A stretch of 64,000 bases of DNA from Tubulanus polymorphus. Taxonomy: Eukaryota > Nemertea > Palaeonemertea > Tubulaniformes > Tubulanidae. The notes under the pieces are model-generated. The model was not told the origin of the DNA and ran no database searches. It saw nothing but the letters and a program-made list of their open reading frames with translations. A program made the position numbers and the translations under genes. Positions 23,226-35,965 of this stretch are shown piece by piece (positions within the stretch are counted from its first letter, which is position 1; the number at the start of each line of letters is the position of its first letter). The stretch is from contig NC_134031.1 in assembly GCF_964204645.1 (NCBI RefSeq), positions 15,125,307-15,189,306 on the forward strand, in the 5' to 3' direction.

Positions 23226-25570
23226 TTACTTATTATCGATGATGACGGGTTTTGTAAGAGTTCAATATTGAACAGTTTTCAATCAATAACAATAACGTTG
23301 TGTGTGTGTGTGTCGTGTTGCCGAGAGCTCTATACGATGTGTACTAATTGATTATTGCTTCTGTATACTGTGACATGTCTCAAGGGGGTGAAAGGGTGAG
23401 TGAGACTGACAGGTAAGAGAGAGAGGTGAGAGGGAGTGGACGAGCAAAGAAACCATAGATTTTTATACAAAAGGACACTTTTCCTAGAGGACATTTTGTT
23501 TTGATATTGGAAGTCACCCCTGATGGATCCAACCCTGACTGACTTTCTCTTCTCTCCCTCTCTCTCTCTCTTCTCTCTCCTTTCTATTCTGCTACACTTC
23601 ATTCATTTTTATGCCCCCCTGACAGAACTTAAGTTGAGAGGGCGCATATAGATTTTCCCCCATCAGAATAGGCTGCTGCCACAAGTGACGTTAACAGCCC
23701 GAGGGCCAATGATTTTCAAACTTGGTACAGAAGTAGGGCACCACTCAGGGCAGAACTCTTTCTAAAGTTGGGTCGATGCGATTCAAATTATGACCACTAG
23801 AAGGTGACATGAAAAAAAGATGTAAACACTCTAGAGGCTGCAGTTCTCAATTATTTTTTCAAACTCTGTAAAAAATTGGGTCGATTCAAATAATAATGGC
23901 CACCAGGAGGCGACATGAGAAAAAGATCTAGAGAGTCTAGAGGCTAGTTGGCAAACAAATTTTTTCAAACTCACTAATAAATTGGGTCGATTCAAAATAA
24001 GACGACCAGGGGAAACTGTTGACCAATTTTCTAAACTTCGTACACGCGTATAGGGCATCACTTAATGCAGAACCCTAGTGAAAATGGGGTTAATTTGATT
24101 CATATTTCCGTCTCCAAGGGGAACACATGCAAAAAGTGGTTTAACAGCCGAGCGGCAGCAATATTGTCCTCCGATTTTTGTTTCAAACTCGCAGGGCCGC
24201 CAACAGCTCCTTTCTGGCCACAGAAACGCCCGCTAAAATGCAGCGTTTCTGTGGGGCGTACAACGGAATACGGCCTGCTTCTTTTTTTTAAAATCTCAGT
24301 TAGTACGGGGAAACACCAATTGAATACGCTCAGTCGCATTATAGTCCGTTCCCATCATCGTACGGTAATCTGACATAAATACGCATGCTCAACCTTTGTC
24401 CAATATCATTCTTATAGAAATGATTGCGGACTCGATATTTCCAATGCATTCATTGCAATCCCTGTAACTTCACGTGTCAGGCAGGGAATTTCAGGCCAGG
24501 GGGCGGGGCATTCATTCGAGGCTTTTCCTCGTTCTAGTTGTTTAACATTTAAAACTGGAAACAAAATTTTTACGAATTCATGTTTCGTCGAACTGTATTC
24601 TCTGAGTTAGAGTATTTCACGTCAATTGTTGTTTCGACAAGAATGAATACAGATAGTTAGATGTTACATCCGACGATAGCCGCGTGGATCCATCAACCAG
24701 TCCACCGCACCCGGCGTCGTGTTCGTTCCCGGAAGGAGTCCGCCGCTCCGTTGCGCCCCTGTTTTATTTATTTTCGCTTCCGTTTTACGATGAAGCCATC
24801 GCGTGTCTGTTATACGCAGAATTTACACCCCGTTCTAAAATACTGCGCGTTTCGTAAATCTTCGGTTTTTTCTTTTTTTCGTGGTACAGGTGAAGAGAGG
24901 GGGAGTGAGAGGGAGAGAGTGGGGGGACTGCTGCCGCGTGTGTGCACTCTCTCACTTTTACTAATAAACATTCACCCGTTGTAACAATGAGAAACCGCGG
25001 TGTTTAACGGAATTTTAAAAATACGTGTCTGACTAGGCGAATTATCGGGGTTTCGACATTATTATTAAAAGTATTTAGAATAAACTGCGATATATAGCGC
25101 CGCGTCGTGCGACGCTATTGGATAAAATATTGAACCGCGAGTTATTTTTACCAAACCTCTCTCTCTCCATTTCTTTCTCGTCGAACAGTGGGGGTCTGAA
25201 TTCCCGCGTAACAAATATCGCAATATAATTTCAATACGAGCGCCACATGTGACAAAATCAATGAAAAATTGCGCTTAGCATGACGTACACATCATCAATA
25301 CGACTTAATCGGTCTTTTACAAAAAATCAATTTATATCCGTACAATTTGCTTTTGTGTCGCGCTCGCATTCTTATAGTCGCCTGTATTATGTTACTATCG
25401 CATATTTGTCACTAAGGCCAGTGTAAAATGTGTGTTTATTAGCTGTTCATGGTGAGGGGCGCGTCCCGTCTATCCGGAGAGTGTTGTGAATACCATTCTA
25501 TTGAGTTATCTAAGTGACAGGTGAACTCGGTTCTATTTACACTGACAGTCAGCGGGGAGTTTGTTTTAAC
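23226..25570. other. intron sequence with a degenerate dispersed repeat
   Basis: About 23640-24350 has three to four diverged copies of a block with AAATTGGGTCGATTCAAAT, GACATGAAAAAAAGAT and TTTCAAACTC. 24205-24260 holds an imperfect hairpin (GGCCACAGAAACGCC / AGCGTTTCTGTGGGG). The remainder, to 25570, is unique with CpG-rich patches; no exon supported. Confidence 0.45.
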
Positions 25571-25573
25571 AAG

Positions 25574-27730
25574 TGCCCCTTGAGTGCATCTGAGGTGTTA
25601 CTTTGGTATCAGAATGCATCTGAGGTAATACTACGGTATCAGAGTGTATTTGAGGTGTAACTGTAGCATCAGAATGTACCTGAGGTGTAACTGTGGTATC
25701 AGAGTGTATTTGAGGTGTAACTGTGGTATCAGAGTGTATTTGAGGTGTAACTGTAGCATCAGAGTGTATTTGAGGTGTAACTGTGGTATCAGAGTGTATT
25801 TGAGGTGTAACTGTGGCATCAGAGTGTATTTGAGGTGTTACTGTGGCATCAGAGTGTATTTGAGGTGTAACTGTGGTATCAGAGTGTATTTGAGGTGTAA
25901 CTGTGGTATCAGAGTGTATTTGAGGTGTAACTGTGGTATCAGAGTGTATTTGGGGTGTTACTGTGGCATCAGAGTGTATTTGAGGTGTAACTGTGGTATC
26001 AGAGTGTATTTGAGGTGTAACTGTGGTATCAGAGTGTATTTGAGGTGTAACTGTGGCATCAGAGTGTATTTGAGGTGTTACTGTAGCATCAGAGTGTATT
26101 TGAGGTGTAACTGTGGTATCAGATTGTATTTGAGGTGTAACTGTGGTATCAGAGTGTATTTGAGGTGTTACTGTAGCATCAGAGTGTATTTGAGGTGTAA
26201 CTGTGGTATCAGAGTGTATTTGAGGTGTAACTGCGGTATCAGAGTGTATCTGAGGTGTAACTGCGGTATCAGAGTGTATCTGAGGTGTAACTGCGGTATC
26301 AGAGTGTATTTGAGGTGTAACTGTGGTATCAGAGTGCATTTGAGGTGTAACTGTGGTATCAGAGTGTATTTGAGGTGTAACTGTGGTATCAGATTGTATT
26401 TGAGGTGTAACTGTGGTATCAGAGTGCATTTGAGGTGTAACTGTGGTGTCAGAGTGCATTTGAGGTGTAACTGTGGTATCAGAGTGTATTTGAGGTGTAA
26501 CTGTGGTATCAGATTGTATTTGAGGTGTAACTGTGGTATCAGAATGCATTTGAGGTGTAACTGTGGTATCAAAGTGTATTTGAGGTGTAACTGTGGTATC
26601 AGAGTGCATTTGAGGTGTAACTGTGGTATCAGAATGCATTTGAGGTGTAACTGTGGTATCAGAGTGTATTTGAGGTGTAACTGTGGTATCAGAATGCATT
26701 TGAGGTGTAACTGTGGTATCAGAGTGTATTTGAGGTGTAACTGTGGTATTAGAATGCATTTGAGGTGTAACTGTGGTATCAGAGTGCATTTGAGGTGTAA
26801 CTGTGGTATCAGAGTGTATTTGAGGTGTAACTATGGTATCAGATTGTATTTGAGGTGTAACTGTGGTATCAGAGTGCATTTGAGGTGTAACTGTGGTATT
26901 AGAATGCATTTGAGGTGTAACTGTGGTATCAGATTGTATTTGAGGTGTAACTGTGGTATCAGAATGCATTTGAGGTGTAACTGTGGTATCAGAGTGTATT
27001 TGAGGTGTAACTGTGGTATCAGATTGTATTTGAGGTGTAACTGTGGTATTAGAATGCATTTGAGGTGTAACTGGTATCAGAGTGCATCTGAGGTAATACT
27101 ACGGTATCAGAATGCATCTGAGGTGTAACTGTGGTATCAGATTGTATTTGAGGTGTAACTGTGGTATCAGAGTCTATCTAAAGGTGTAACTACGGTATCA
27201 GAATGCATCTGAGGTGTAACTGTGGTATTAGGATGCATCTGAGGTGTAACTGCGGTATCAGAGTGCATCTGAGGTAATACTACGGTATCAGATTGTATTT
27301 GATGTGTTACTGTAGCATCAGAATGTATCTGAGGTTTTACTGTAGCATCAGAGTGCATCTGAGGTGTAACTGTGGTATTAAGATGCATCTGAGGTGTAAC
27401 TGCAGTATCAGAGTGCATCTGAGGTAATACTACGGTATCAGATTGTATTTGAGGTGTTACTGTAGCATCAGAATGTATCTGAGGTGTTACTGTAGCATCA
27501 GAGTGCATCTGAGGTGTAACTGTGGTATTAGGATGCATCTGAGGTGTAACTGCGGTATCAGAGTGCATCTGAGGAAATACTACGTTATCTGAGTGTATCT
27601 GAGGTGTAACTGTGGTATCAGAGTGCATCTGAGGTGTAACTGTGGTATCAGAATGTATCTGAAGTGTTACTATAGTATCAGAATGTATCTGAAGTGTTAC
27701 TGTAGTATCAGAGTGCATTTGAGGTACACC
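25574..27730. repeat. 2.2-kb, 30-bp-unit minisatellite in TREX intron
   Basis: About 72 copies of a 30-bp unit (TGAGGTGTAACTGTGGTATC then AGAGTGTATT). The period divides by three, so frames of about 495 codons are open on both strands (VYLRCNCGIR on +, QIHSDTTVTP on -). Unit variants differ at a few positions and change residues rather than only third bases. The array lies inside the inferred TREX intron, with no splice signals of its own. Confidence 0.9.
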
Positions 27731-28500
27731 TGCAGGGTAGGAGAGACACCTGCAAGTGAGGAGAGACACCTGCAGGGAAGAGACACTATTCGACACTGTG
27801 TTTCTGATCGCTTATCACGAAATTCATCGCCACATTTTTTTCGCATGAAAATGAAACTAACATTTAGTTGATCAGTTAGTCAGTAGATGGCAGCAGTGGT
27901 AGGGTATTAGATACAGCGAGCGAGAGAGAGCGGAGAGAGTTTTATGAGCGGGTCACATGGTGCACTTGACTGATTATCCAACAGTATTTTTATCGGTTAT
28001 GATATCTGAGAACACTTCTCTCTGTCTCTGCCTGCCCTACCCTTATAACGGTTTATACAGCCATCAACATATCTAACATTTAAGCATGTTATTGACCCCT
28101 GTTATATAAAAAAATATATTTACATGACCCAGAATTAAGACTCTGGTCTCACAGTTGTCCAGTTAGAAATTGACAATTGACAAAAAACTGACAGTTCTTT
28201 CAACCATTTTAAGGCTATTGAAATTGTGGAAATAATGTGGAATTGTGGAACTTTAGAACTGGATCAGATATATCGCAATGACGATGTTGTAATCGTTCCA
28301 AAAATATGTTAATAACTCCTAGATATGCAAATGAGCGGTTTTTAATATGCAAATGACCTCGGTGCAAGTCGTAATAAAACGGTAATCGCTTGAATATTGT
28401 GTTTTATGAATGTCACGCTTCGTTCTGGGAAAAGTGATAAATTTTTATTTTATCAAAGATCAAGGAAAAGTGAAGCAGATAATTTCGGAGAAGTGTGATC
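27731..28500. other. intron sequence, no gene
   Basis: A few copies of AGAGACACCTGCAGGG follow the minisatellite to about 27780. The rest is unique, with no exon signals. Confidence 0.45.
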
Positions 28501-28504
28501 GAAA

Positions 28505-28690
28505 CGGGTCATAATAGACTCGAGAGTGTTTCTTTCCCTTCTTTCCCCTCCCTCCCCATGTGATCTCCCTCCTCCCCTCGTGACCTCGCTCCCCTCCTCA
28601 CATGCTCCCCGTCCTTCCCATGTGACCTCCCTTCCCATGTGACCCCCTCCTTCCCACGTGACCTCCCTCTTCTCCGTGTGACCCCTCTAA
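28505..28690. repeat. C/T-rich minisatellite, CATGTGACCTCCCT-type
   Basis: Short irregular units with CCCATGTGACCTCCCTTC and related words. Frames on the - strand are compositional. Confidence 0.6.
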
Positions 28691-28879
28691 CATTAACGCA
28701 GCTCATTCTCGGTACATAGCAATTCAGACCTCGATAAAATAAGATGCATTTATAAAAAAAAGTGCGCAACTTTATTGCGATGATGTAATCGGCAGAGAGA
28801 GAGTCGTAGATCATAGTAATAGCAGTTTACAACGGGTGCATTAACCCTTCACTCTCTCTCTCTCTACTTCACTCGTGCT

Positions 28880-29080
28880 GGTACTCCTCGCATGAACCCT
28901 CATTCCACTCATTCCACTCGTACTGGTACTGCTCGCATAAACCCTCATTCCACTTGCTCCACTCGCACTGGTACTCCTCGCGTGAACCTTCATTCCACTC
29001 ACTCATTCACTCGCACTTTTTCTCGTACTCCTCGCAATAAACCCTCATTCCACTCATTCACTCGTGCTGGTACTCAGGAG
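28880..29080. repeat. minisatellite, CCCTCATTCCACTCGTACTGG-type
   Basis: Four copies of a 45-60 bp unit containing ACCCTCATTCCACTC and CTGGTACTCCTCGC. Confidence 0.7.
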
Positions 29081-29349
29081 AGGGGTAGAAGCATGGTTAT
29101 TGCACTGAACTGCGCTATATCATAGATCACACCTCCAACCACCCAGCCACCCGCCCGTCCTCCCGTCAGCCTGGCTCAATGTCTGGTTGATTTAAGAGCA
29201 GTTGCAGCCATATTTATGAGTGAGTCTCACTCGGCTCGGGAGTGCGCTGCCTGCAGGTCTATGAGGTCATCGGTGTAAATTCAAGCTACATTTATGGCTA
29301 ATCGTAGAGTACATCATACACAGTGTGCTGCATTAGATTAATAGACTGG

Positions 29350-29760
29350 CACTTATCTGAACCCGACAATTATCTGAACCTAACGATTGTCTGAACTTGA
29401 CAATTGTCTGAATCCCATTGTCTGAACCCCAGAATTGTCTAAATCCTACAATTGTCTGAACACCACAATTGTCTGAACACCACAATTGTCTAAATCCTAC
29501 AATTGCCTGGACCCGGAATTGTCTAAATCCTACAATTGCCTGGACCCAGAATTGTCTGAACCCCAGAATTTTCTAAACCCCAGAATTGTCTAAATCCCAC
29601 AATTGTCTGAACCCACAATTGTCTGAATCATACAATTGTCTGAACCCACAATTGTCTGAACACCACAATTTTCTAAATCCTACAATTGCCTGAATCCAAT
29701 AATTGTCTAAACCCACAATTGCCTGAACCCCACAATTGTCTGAATTTCACAAATGTGTGA
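29350..29760. repeat. minisatellite just upstream of TREX exon 29837
   Basis: About twenty copies of a 16-20 bp unit, ACAATTGTCTGAACCC / CTACAATTGCCTGGACCC, ending some 80 bp before the acceptor. Confidence 0.85.
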
Positions 29761-29836
29761 ACGCACAATTTTTCCTCAAATGATTTTTCATAGAGTTTTT
29801 CCTCAAATAATTTTTCGTATATATTTCTAATTTCAG

Positions 29837-31284
29837 GATTATACAATGATTCATTAGGAACTCAATCCGCGTTCGATAAAGACATGACCGATATGGTGTC
29901 ATTGTTTCTACGGAGACTGCAGCAGCCGGTTTGTTTGTTGGCGCACAACGGCGACAATTTCGAATTCCCGTTGCTGAAAACGGAATCGATGAAACACGGC
30001 GGTTTGAATCTGCCAAATCTGATGTGCGCGGACACTCTGAAACTGATGCGCAGCGTCGACAGCGCGATGGACCGCGCGCCGCACGACATCACCAATAACA
30101 ACACAAACGTCGAACGATTCAAATCGGATCTTTTAGCGATCGACGATAAATCTCTGAATGGCGCCATTCTCTGTCAACGTAACAAAAAACTGAACAATCG
30201 AAGCAGTTTGACGTCGCATGTCGTCATCGTGAATTCGAAAAGTCCGAAGAGCAACTCGACGCCGAGCGACGTGGACAGCCCCGACAGAGAGAAACACCTG
30301 ATTAAAGAGCTGTTCCCGCGGTCGACGACGGGGACCGGCGCGAAAACTCCGCCTGACTCGTCGGACGCTGGCGGCGTTAAAATTGGCGCCACCAAAACCA
30401 GCAGCGTTAAACCGTTGAAACGAAAATCGGTGATAATACAGGAATGTCTCGGAGAAATCACCGACTCGGTCGTCACGAAACGTCGGCTGTTCGATAAGAA
30501 ACTACGAAATCAAAACAAACCGGCCGGCGACCGCGAGTCGAGCGAGTCGCCGCCGGTCGACAGCGATAAATCGGTCGACGAGTCGTCGTCGGTCGACGAG
30601 TCGTCTCCGCGACAACGAGTCGACAATTCCAACAACGACGGCGGAACGACGACGACGACGAAGAAACAGTCGTCGTCGTCGCCGGTGAATAATTTACACT
30701 CGCACACGACGATACTCTACTGGCAGGATTACTTCAACGAGGAATTCTTCCGCGAGGCGCTCGAGGAGGACTTCACGACCGCAGCCGACGAGTGCGCGCG
30801 GTCCGGTAGCGCGTCGCCGGTCTCATCTCACACCGACGACCTGACCGTCGTCGAGCGCGGCTCGTCGACGTCGCCCGACGGCGCCGCCGCTGTCAAAGAC
30901 GATTCGGCGAACTGCGGACGCAGAGAAAACAATACGGCTACGGCGACGACAATGACCTGTGATCACCATAACAACGGTAAACAACGACAACATTCCAATC
31001 GGTGCAAGAATTTAAAACGCGATCATTTGAGTGGAAAACTGCTGAGCAGTCGTTTCAACAATATACCGGTGCTAGTCGTACCGCGTCCCGGTAACGTTTC
31101 GTACAGTTTAACGGAGATCTATAAACGTATGTTCGGACGGTATCCGTTGGCCGCGCACCGCGCCGAGGACGGGTGCATCGCGTTGTTGCAGATCGTACAG
31201 CAGTTGGCACCGCACGCGTGTCACTGGATCGATTCGAACGCCGCCAACTTCAACTCCATTAAACCTCTTTATAAACCCCGCTAA
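29837..31284 (+). CDS. TREX: TREX-family exonuclease, terminal exon, altered catalytic site
   Basis: The acceptor TAATTTCAG ends at 29836. The phase-1 join gives TGLYNDSLGTQSAFDKDM, close to mammalian TREX. Exo II reads LLAHNGDNFEFPLL; the family's catalytic Asp (mouse/human TREX1 Asp130) is Glu (29962-29964). A TREX-like segment MCADTLKLMRS follows, then a low-complexity insertion of about 340 residues (roughly residues 170-510), rich in Ser, Asp, Thr and Asn. The fold then resumes with SYSLTEIYKRMFGRYP and Exo III HRAEDGCIALL; the His is kept, but the position of Asp200 is Gly (31171-31173), with an Asp one residue earlier. It ends FNSIKPLYKPR, matching the end of the TREX catalytic core, with no membrane anchor. 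The predicted protein is 578 residues, against about 236-314 in human TREX2/TREX1. The C-terminal stop is 31282-31284. Activity may be lost or changed. Confidence 0.85.
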
Positions 31285-33280
31285 TAGGGGGCGGGAGGGC
31301 GCGCGCGTAGTCGCTACGTGTAGGGGGCGCTTCTATCTGAAATTGTCCAATAACTTGAACTCTTATAGCAACGAGGAAGAGTTGAAACTTCAGGTAGTAT
31401 CTCTAGGCTATTATCAGGTTTCATCTGACCAAATTATGAATATTCTAAAATACACAGTAGATGTATGTGTGTATGTATGTACTGATATTTGTGTGGTTTT
31501 AATGGGTTTATATTTTTTATTTTTCACTGGGGAAAGTGTTAGAGGTCTGTACTGAGGGTCAGTGCTAGGGCTCTGTACTGAAGGTCAGTGCTACTGAAGG
31601 TCAGTGCTACCTGGACAGTAGCTGCTTCCTTAAAGATTGAGATATAAATCATGAGATTTTTGAGTTATGTTTTTCTTAAGTATTTTTTACCAATTTTTCC
31701 TCTCTTTTGGGTGGGTGCAAATTTAGATGAGGTGGAACTTATTTGATGGTGGAGCTGGTGATTGCGAGGGCTATTGGTGCAAAGCTCCCTGCGAGGGGTT
31801 TGGGGTCCTCTCCCAAGAAAATTTTGAATATTCTAAGCGTTTTAGATGCATTTCCAGCCAATGTTAGAGAATATTTCATATAACAAAGTCATTGAAAAAT
31901 TTCTCAGACAAAGGAAAGTTGAACTGGGGATCTTGTTGTGAGGTGCATTCGCACCCCCCTGGGTACGGGCCTGAATTTGGCTGTAACTCTGAGTTGTTAT
32001 AAAGTGTTTCTTGTTTTTAATGCGTAAAATTGAAGTCAATAATACATTCAGTGTTAGTCTATAAATAATGGATAATAATAGAAGGGAGGGGAATGAGGAG
32101 GCAGAGGGGATGCGAGGAGAGGGAGTAAGGAGGAGAGGGGTGTGAGGAGTGGGAATAAGGAGGAGAGGGGTGTGAGGAGAGGGAGTAAGTTATAGGGGAA
32201 TCTATATATCTATATGATGATATAGTAAGTTCAGTAATGTTGATTGTGCTGACAGAAGTCAGTCAGTCATCGACACCTCTCACCTCGCTGCTGCTCGCTG
32301 CTCCCGAGGTTTTGTGTACCGCGCGTATATGCTGCTGCTGCGTATTTTTTTTTTTTTCATAACGAGAGTCACTGAGTGCGTTCTCTTTCTATTGCTCTGT
32401 TTGAAGTATGTCAGTCAGGTATGGTGAACATAATAATATACACGCACCGCAGCATGGCAGAGCACAACGCAGACCTGATCTAATAGAGACTACCTACGCA
32501 GAGACCTAACCCGATGAACTACCCAGAGACATGCCTACGCAGAGACCTAACCCAATGGATTACCTTACGGAGACCTGCCTACCTAGAGACCTATCCAATA
32601 GAGACCTACCCAACTTAGTATTGAAATACAATTGTTGTTTATTTTAGCTTTTATGTATAGTTACCAATCAAGATACATTTTACAATAGTTTCTGGTCGTG
32701 GTTTAGATGTTTCTGTTCAGCAGTTTACACGGTCAGCCCAGTTAAACGGATGGAAATTCCCAAAATTTCAGTGTATTTTTCGTAGTTTGTTTGATATTAA
32801 GCTGTTCTCTGTGTATGGTTGGTATCTATAGTAATATTGTATATTGTGATAAATATTTTTGTGATAAGTGATTTTGATATCGGTTGTTTTTTTCTTCAAT
32901 CTTTCTCAAGGGGCAGGATCATTCTCTAAGGGGGGGGGGGGTAGTTTGTGTTGGGATGATTCTCTGGGGGTGGGAGGGCGGTGTAGTTTGTATTGGGAAT
33001 ATTTGGTGATTTTGTTTTCAAATGTTTCCCATGTCCATTATAAGCGGCGGCCAGTATACATATTGATAAACTAAAACATGATGTGCTTTATATGTATTTG
33101 TAATATGTGTACGTTGTACAGTGCCTTTCAATGGTAAGACAGAATTATTTTACCTCGGGGCGGGGGGGGGGGGGAGGGAATCCACTGTAAGTACTGTGCC
33201 TGGAGTTAATACTGTAATCAGTATAAAAGTATTTAGAATAGTTCCAGCTCATGTTGATGCCGTTATTCACTGACCCTGTC
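31285..33280. other. TREX 3' flank and intergenic DNA
   Basis: The 3' untranslated region presumably begins here; no single canonical polyadenylation site stands out. About 32075-32190 is a GAGGAGAGGGAGTAAG repeat. No second gene is supported. Confidence 0.45.
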
Positions 33281-33284
33281 AGAA

Positions 33285-33450
33285 TGAATGTCTTAGTGTC
33301 AGTGCCAGGATGGTCAGAGTGTCAGTGCCAGGATGGTCAGAGTGTCAGTACCAGGATGGTCAGAGTGTCAGTACCAGGAGGGTCGGAGTGTCGGGCCTGG
33401 AGGGTGAGTGTTCGGCCTGAAGGGCCAGGGTGTCAGATCAGGAGAGTCGG
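33285..33450. repeat. minisatellite, GTCAGTGCCAGGATGGTCAGAGT-type
   Basis: Six to seven copies of a unit of about 20-23 bp, degenerating toward GGTCGGAGTGTCGGGCCTGG. Confidence 0.75.
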
Positions 33451-33721
33451 TCAGTTTCTATGCCACCATTTTGTACTTGTTGTCACATGAGAATTCTCAG
33501 AAAATGAAAGTTTACAATTACCGTGGTTATTACCTCAGGTGTATTAATTAGTCACGTCATTAAGGTGTTGTTGTAATTAAAGCTTGTGACTGATACTCTG
33601 AGGGAAAGTCACCTTGCTTTATTACATATTCTTTAGTTTAACTTAGTTACAACGAGTGTAAAATGAAGGAATTAATTTCATTCAGTTAATTCGTGTTTTC
33701 ATTATGTAAATTTCTTTTTCC

Positions 33722-34610
33722 TGCTCCCTCCCTGCGGTGTTGTGTGAAGGGGAGGGTGTTACACTCCCTCCTCCCTGCGGTGTAGTGTGAAGGGAAGGGT
33801 GTTACACTCCCTCCTCCCTGTGTGTAGTGTGAAGGGGAGGGCGTTACACTCCCTCCTCCCTGTGTGTAGTGTGAAGGGTAGGGTGTTGCACTCCTTCCTC
33901 CCTGTGTGTAGTGTGAAGGTGAGGGAGTTACACTCCCTCCTCCCTGTGTGTAGTGTGAAGGGGAAGGTGTTACACTCCCTCCTCCCTGTGTGTAGTGTGA
34001 AGGGGAGGGCGTTACACTCCCTCCTCCCTGTGTGTAGTGTGAAAGTGAGGGAGTTACACTCCCTCCTCCCTGTGTGTAGTGTGAAGGGGAGGGCGTTACA
34101 CTCCCTCCTCCCTGTGTGTAGTGTGAAGGGGAGGGCGTTACACTCCCTCCTCCCTGCGATGTAGTGTGAAGGGGAGGCTGTTGCTCTCCCTCCTCCCTGC
34201 GGTGTAGTGTGAAGGGTGTTACACTCCATCATCCCTGCGGTGTAGTGTGAAGGGGAGGCTGTTACACTCCCTCCTCCCTGTGTGTAGTGTGAAGGGGAGG
34301 GCGTTACACTCCCTCCTCCCTGCGGCGTAGTGTGAAGGGGAAGGTGTTACACTCCCTCCTCCCTGCGGTGTAGTGTGAAGGGGAAGGAGTTACACTCCAT
34401 CCTCCCTCCGGTGTTGTGTGAAGGAGAAGGTGTTACACTCCCTCCTCCCTGTGTGTAGTGTGAAGGGGAGGGCGTTACACTCCCTCCTCCCTGTGTGTAG
34501 TGTGAAGGGTAGGGTGTTGCACTCCCTCCTCCCTGCGGTGTAGTGTGAAGGGGAGGCTGTTACACTCCCTCCTCCCTGTGAGGTAGTGTGAAGGGGAGGC
34601 TGTTACAATT
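33722..34610. repeat. 0.9-kb minisatellite of 42-bp units
   Basis: About 21 copies of a 42-bp unit (CTCCCTCCTCCCTGTGTGTA, then GTGTGAAGGGGAGGGCGTTACA). The unit length divides by three, so long frames open on both strands; they are by-products. Confidence 0.9.
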
Positions 34611-35965
34611 CAAACAGGTTCAATTAGATACATTCACTGTGTAAACCTCTCTTTCCTCTGGCAACAAAATTTTGTCCTCAAAAAGAAATTACCTTTTTAT
34701 TTTGCACCTACAACAATAAAGTTGATTGTCACCGCGGGGTCAAGAGAAGAGGTCGAGATGCGGTCGGTGGTCGGGGTTTATCGAGATCAATTTCCGTGAA
34801 ATTTGATCCGCTAGTTGTCGTCGTTAGAAACCGCTAGTTGTCATCGATAGAAACGGGTTTCGAAACGTACTTTAGATTGTGTTGTTGTAAATTCCTCGAA
34901 TACTCGGATCATTGTTTTCGTTGATTTCAACCAGTGTTACGCTAACGCCAACTGTTCGAGCACCTATTGACACTCTCGCACATATCCCCCACTACTGGCG
35001 TGAAAAACAACCGCGGGCATCCGTACTTTATATGTAATGTCAAGGTCATTTTTACGCTATGACAATTAAATTGAAGATCAGGCGTTCTCTTATGTAAGAT
35101 AAAAATTCAGTCTAATTTCTATCTTTGTTACCTATTTTCGTTTCTGCAAATTTCGACGAGTTCTTAGAATTTATAGTTTATTATTGTGTATAGAATTCAA
35201 AAGCATTTTTTCACATTATTTTGTATGTACATTTTCAGGGATGCGGAACCTAAATATCGGGTCCCTCGGACATTCTTTCTCTCACTCTTACGAGTGTATT
35301 TTAATCATTGGTTTTACCATTATATCGATCCCCCTTTCTCCACTTATTGAACCCCCTCCCTAAACCCCCTCCTCTCCCCTTATTGATCGCTTCCCGCCAG
35401 ACTATTATATCCTTGAAATACACAAAGCCATTGCGACATGGTCCAAATCGATACATTTTTTTTATTTTGTCATCCGACATTATTCAATTCTGGAGGGGTT
35501 CACTGTACTCGAATGTAATCAAACAGCTTTGATTCACACCATATACCCGGTAGACCCTGCTGTTTGACTAGGCACTCCGCGCTTAGACCCAAAAGTTACA
35601 TTTTAAGGGTGAGTTTATTTATTTGTAATGATGTTAATTATGAACGGTAGTAGTGCCATGACTGTGTGTGTGTGTGAATGCATTAAATACTAAAAACTGC
35701 TTTTGTGTGATAAAAATATGCATGTTCATTAATTAATCACTGTTTTATTGTAAACATTGATGATGCTACCGGGCTATGGGGTCATTCATTTATTACGTAC
35801 GCATTAGGGGAGGGGGAGGGGTAAGTGCAATTGCAATTGCGTACTGTAATGCTTAATGTATACGAAAAAATGGCCGATTTTGCGTACAGAGGGGGAGGGG
35901 GGTTGAAAAATTCAAATTTTATGCGTACGTAATTAATGAATGATCCCTATCTAGTTAGTACAGTG
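34611..35965. other. intergenic, no supported feature
   Basis: Unique sequence. 35780-35945 contains an imperfect inverted repeat: GTCATTCATTTATTACGTACGC near 35780 is mirrored by GCGTACGTAATTAATGAATGA near 35921, suggesting a decayed MITE of about 165 bp. Confidence 0.4.

Noticed and set aside
22314-23351. 345-codon Ser/Pro/Leu frame
   Set aside because: Compositional by-product of a C/T-rich minisatellite; no non-repetitive protein segment.
25566-27128. Two long open frames (497 and 494 codons) as repeat-protein genes
   Set aside because: Both follow from a 30-bp unit with no stop in those frames; they overlap completely on opposite strands, have no splice or promoter context and lie in an inferred intron.
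33759-34232. Repeat frame HTGRRECNALPFTL as a protein
   Set aside because: 42-bp minisatellite with period divisible by three; open on both strands.
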